Source: an uncultured Loktanella sp.
Lineage (GTDB): Bacteria > Pseudomonadota > Alphaproteobacteria > Rhodobacterales > Rhodobacteraceae
DNA length: 22,024 nt
Assembly (NCBI GenBank): GCA_913061335.1
Contig: CAJXTP010000020.1
Coordinates: 1 to 22,024, forward strand
Direction: 5' to 3'
Program-made: the position numbers and the translations under genes
Shown here: piece after piece, positions 20,225 to 22,024 of the stretch
Layout of the letters: the number at the start of each line of letters is the position of its first letter
Numbering within the stretch: position 1 is the first letter of the stretch
The notes under the pieces: model-generated
Databases searched by the model: none
The model's input: only the letters and a program-made list of their open reading frames with translations
What the model was told of the DNA's origin: nothing

Positions 20225-21499
20225 ATGCCTACAGAAATTCTGATGCCCGCCCTGTCGCCTACGATGGAAGAAGGCACATTGTCGAAATGGCATGTCAAAG
20301 AGGGCGACACCGTGTCGTCCGGCGACATTTTAGCTGAAATCGAGACCGACAAAGCCACAATGGAATTTGAATCTATCGACGAAGGCGTGATTGGCAAGAT
20401 CATGATCGCCGAAGGTACTGAGGGCGTGAAAGTGAACGCTGTCATTGCGGTGTTGTTGGAAGACGGCGAAGCCGCTGCTGATATCGGCGCGATATCTACG
20501 GCGGTTCCAGCGCCGCAGCCCGCTGCGGCTGCCGAGGTGGCTCCTGCAAGGAGCCCCGAGAAGGCCGCCCCCGTCAAGGATGGTACGCGTGTCTTTGCGA
20601 CGCCGCTTGCCCGCCGGATCGCTGCTGACAAAGGCTTAGACCTTACAAGTGTCGCAGGCTCTGGCCCACATGGCCGGATTGTCAAAGCCGATGTGGAAAA
20701 TGCCCAAGCTGGCGCGGTTACCGCACCGGTAGCAAACGCTCCAGTTTCTGCCGCAGCCACACCAACTGGTCCGTCGTCTGACGCCGTTCTGCAGACCTAT
20801 GCAGATCGCCCGCACAAGGAAATCAAGCTTGATGGTATGCGCAAGATCATCGCCAGCCGTCTGACAGAAGCCAAGCAAACCGTGCCGCATTTTTATCTGC
20901 GTCGGGACATCCACCTTGATGCTTTGCTCAAGTTCCGGAGCCAGTTGAACAAACAGCTTGAGCCGCGCGGCATCAAACTGTCGGTCAACGATTTCATCAT
21001 CAAGGCCTGTGCATTGGCCCTGCAACAGGTGCCTCAAGCGAACGCTGTATGGGCTGGCGATCGTACGCTTCAGTTTGAAAAGTCCGATGTGGCTGTTGCT
21101 GTCGCCATTGAGGGCGGGTTGTTTACACCTGTCCTTCAAGATGCTGAAAGCAAGTCCTTGTCGGCGCTGTCGGCAGAAATGAAAGATCTTGCGAGCCGCG
21201 CCCGCGACCGCAAGCTTGCTCCGCATGAATATACCGGTGGTAGCCTAGCAATTTCGAATCTCGGGATGTTTGGTATCGATAACTTTGACGCCATCATCAA
21301 TCCGCCGCATGCTGCGATCTTGGCTGTTGGCGCTGGTACGAAAAAGCCGATTGTTGGCGCTGATGGCGAATTGGCCGTAGGCACGGTGATGTCAACCACG
21401 CTGTCCGTTGATCACCGTGTCATCGACGGCGCTCTTGGCGCGAATTTGCTGAATGCGATCAAGGATAATTTGGAAAACCCTCTGATGATGCTGGCATAG
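20225..21499 (+). CDS. pdhC: Dihydrolipoyllysine acetyltransferase (E2) of pyruvate dehydrogenase
   Basis: Core subunit of the complex that passes the acetyl group from lipoyl Lys to CoA; 424 residues. A single lipoyl domain (about 1-80, Lys43 in ETDKATMEFE) is followed by an Ala/Pro linker. The peripheral subunit-binding domain is FATPLARRIAADKGLDLTSV with GSGPHGRIVKADVE, at about 120-158. A second flexible linker (PVANAPVSAAATPTGPSS) leads to the catalytic domain, with IKLDGMRKIIASRLTEAKQT, FIIKACALALQQVPQANAVW, GGSLAISNLGMFG and the active-site VDHRVIDGALG. AAGGAGA before the ATG supports the start, 13 bases after pdhB. No E3 (lipoamide dehydrogenase) gene follows; a strong terminator ends the operon. 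Confidence 0.97.
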   Translation: MPTEILMPALSPTMEEGTLSKWHVKEGDTVSSGDILAEIETDKATMEFESIDEGVIGKIMIAEGTEGVKVNAVIAVLLEDGEAAADIGAISTAVPAPQPAAAAEVAPARSPEKAAPVKDGTRVFATPLARRIAADKGLDLTSVAGSGPHGRIVKADVENAQAGAVTAPVANAPVSAAATPTGPSSDAVLQTYADRPHKEIKLDGMRKIIASRLTEAKQTVPHFYLRRDIHLDALLKFRSQLNKQLEPRGIKLSVNDFIIKACALALQQVPQANAVWAGDRTLQFEKSDVAVAVAIEGGLFTPVLQDAESKSLSALSAEMKDLASRARDRKLAPHEYTGGSLAISNLGMFGIDNFDAIINPPHAAILAVGAGTKKPIVGADGELAVGTVMSTTLSVDHRVIDGALGANLLNAIKDNLENPLMMLA

Positions 21500-21520
21500 C
21501 CAGCGTCACATAAACGAACG

Positions 21521-21548
21521 AAGGCCGGACATGACGTCCGGCCTTTTT
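21521..21548 (+). terminator. Rho-independent terminator of pdhABC
   Basis: AAGGCCGGAC (21521-21530) and GTCCGGCCTT (21536-21545) form a perfect 10-bp stem around ATGAC, and the run of Ts continues to 21548. It lies 21 bases after the pdhC stop and touches the stop codon of the convergent cysE. On the minus strand the T run after the stem is short, so it works mainly for pdh. Confidence 0.93.
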
Positions 21549-22024
21549 CATTTCTGGGTGTCGTTACAACTATTGAGCAATTGATCCATGGTCAGTGAGG
21601 GTTGCGCACAACCTGCCTCTCCGACGATCCGCGCAGGCACGCCAGCGACTGTCTTCATCGGAGGCACCGCTTCAAGAACAACAGAGCCTGCCGCAATTCG
21701 GCTACAATGCCCAACCGTGATGTTGCCCAGAACCTTTGCACCAGCTCCGATCAGTACACCATTTTCAATTTTCGGGTGACGGTCATCGTCTTCTTTGCCC
21801 GTCCCACCAAGCGTGACCGAATGCAACATTGATACATTGTCACCAACAATGGCTGTTTCGCCGATAACAATCGAATGCGCATGATCTATCATGACACCGC
21901 GCCCAAGTTGGGCCCCTGGGTGAATATCAACGCCAAATACTTCGCTGACACGCATTTGGATGAAATACGCGATATCGCGGCGGCCTTGCTGCCAAAGCCA
22001 ATGACCAAGTCGGTATGCCTGAAT
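21548..22024 (-). CDS. cysE: Serine O-acetyltransferase, 3' part
   Basis: C-terminal 158 residues of CysE, which makes O-acetylserine from serine and acetyl-CoA in cysteine synthesis. The gene runs off the right edge; the frame is open from 22024 (IQAYRLGHWLWQQGRRDIAY) through FIQMRVSEVFGVDIHPGAQLG. A left-handed beta-helix of hexapeptide repeats covers GVMIDHAHSIVIGETAIVGD (catalytic His in IDHAH), VTLGGTGKEDDDRHPKI and VLIGAGAKVLGNITVGHCS. The tail QLLNSCNDTQK ends without the Ile found at the tip of many CysE proteins that bind CysK, so complex formation with CysK is uncertain. The stop overlaps the end of the pdh terminator; the gene converges on pdhC. Confidence 0.94.
   Translation of the reverse strand: MQAYRLGHWLWQQGRRDIAYFIQMRVSEVFGVDIHPGAQLGRGVMIDHAHSIVIGETAIVGDNVSMLHSVTLGGTGKEDDDRHPKIENGVLIGAGAKVLGNITVGHCSRIAAGSVVLEAVPPMKTVAGVPARIVGEAGCAQPSLTMDQLLNSCNDTQK

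Noticed and set aside
1..22024. CRISPR arrays, tRNA or rRNA genes, insertion sequences, phage genes, replication origins
   Set aside because: No spaced direct repeats of suitable size, cloverleaf sequence, transposase, integrase or phage structural gene was seen on either strand.

Overview
The window looks like a contig end from a marine alphaproteobacterium of the Rhodobacteraceae (Roseobacter group). The grounds are protein character and gene order: cyclophilin pair / pgk / class I aldolase / ftsB / pdhABC, an E1-beta subunit carrying its own lipoyl domain, a TakP-like TRAP system, moderate GC by eye, and GANTC sites ahead of a division gene. Genus cannot be read from the sequence; this is inference without a database search. 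The first 47 bases are not biological: they are the end of an Illumina P7 primer, an 8-base index and the Nextera/Tn5 transposase adapter.

Layout. (1) 48-2561, minus: dctP-dctQ-dctM genes of a TRAP transporter, with dctM cut by the contig end and a terminator-like hairpin between dctP and dctQ. Divergent to it, 2812-4859 encodes a Cache-domain histidine kinase and a NarL-type response regulator, probably the regulators of the transporter. (2) 4956-5810: a YghU-type glutathione-dependent oxidoreductase. (3) 5865-8467: the branched-chain amino acid locus, with promoter, a 15-residue leader peptide rich in Leu/Val/Ile, an antiterminator/terminator pair and both acetolactate synthase subunits; an 11-bp tandem triplication lies between the subunit genes. 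(4) 8600-12816: a same-strand run with ATGA or TGATG overlaps, comprising a Rieske oxygenase plus a 69-residue unknown protein, then nucleoside hydrolase, GNAT acetyltransferase and SelO. (5) 12935-15040, minus: a secreted DUF3179 protein and two overlapping cyclophilin genes, one exported and one cytoplasmic. (6) 15176-17331: phosphoglycerate kinase and class I fructose-bisphosphate aldolase, separated by two hairpins, one of which pairs with the aldolase start codon. (7) 17429-17728: ftsB behind three clustered GANTC sites. (8) 17851-21499: pdhA-pdhB-pdhC behind a promoter whose expected start point falls on a perfect 8+8 palindrome; a strong terminator follows. (9) 21548-22024, minus: the 3' part of cysE.

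Much of the window is core metabolism (2-oxoacid or similar uptake, branched-chain amino acids, lower glycolysis, pyruvate oxidation, cysteine synthesis). No phage, insertion sequence, CRISPR, tRNA or rRNA was seen. I did not find a clear new multi-gene system. The least ordinary material is regulatory DNA (ilv attenuator, aldolase start-codon hairpin, GANTC cluster, pdh operator) and the Rieske/small-ORF pair.
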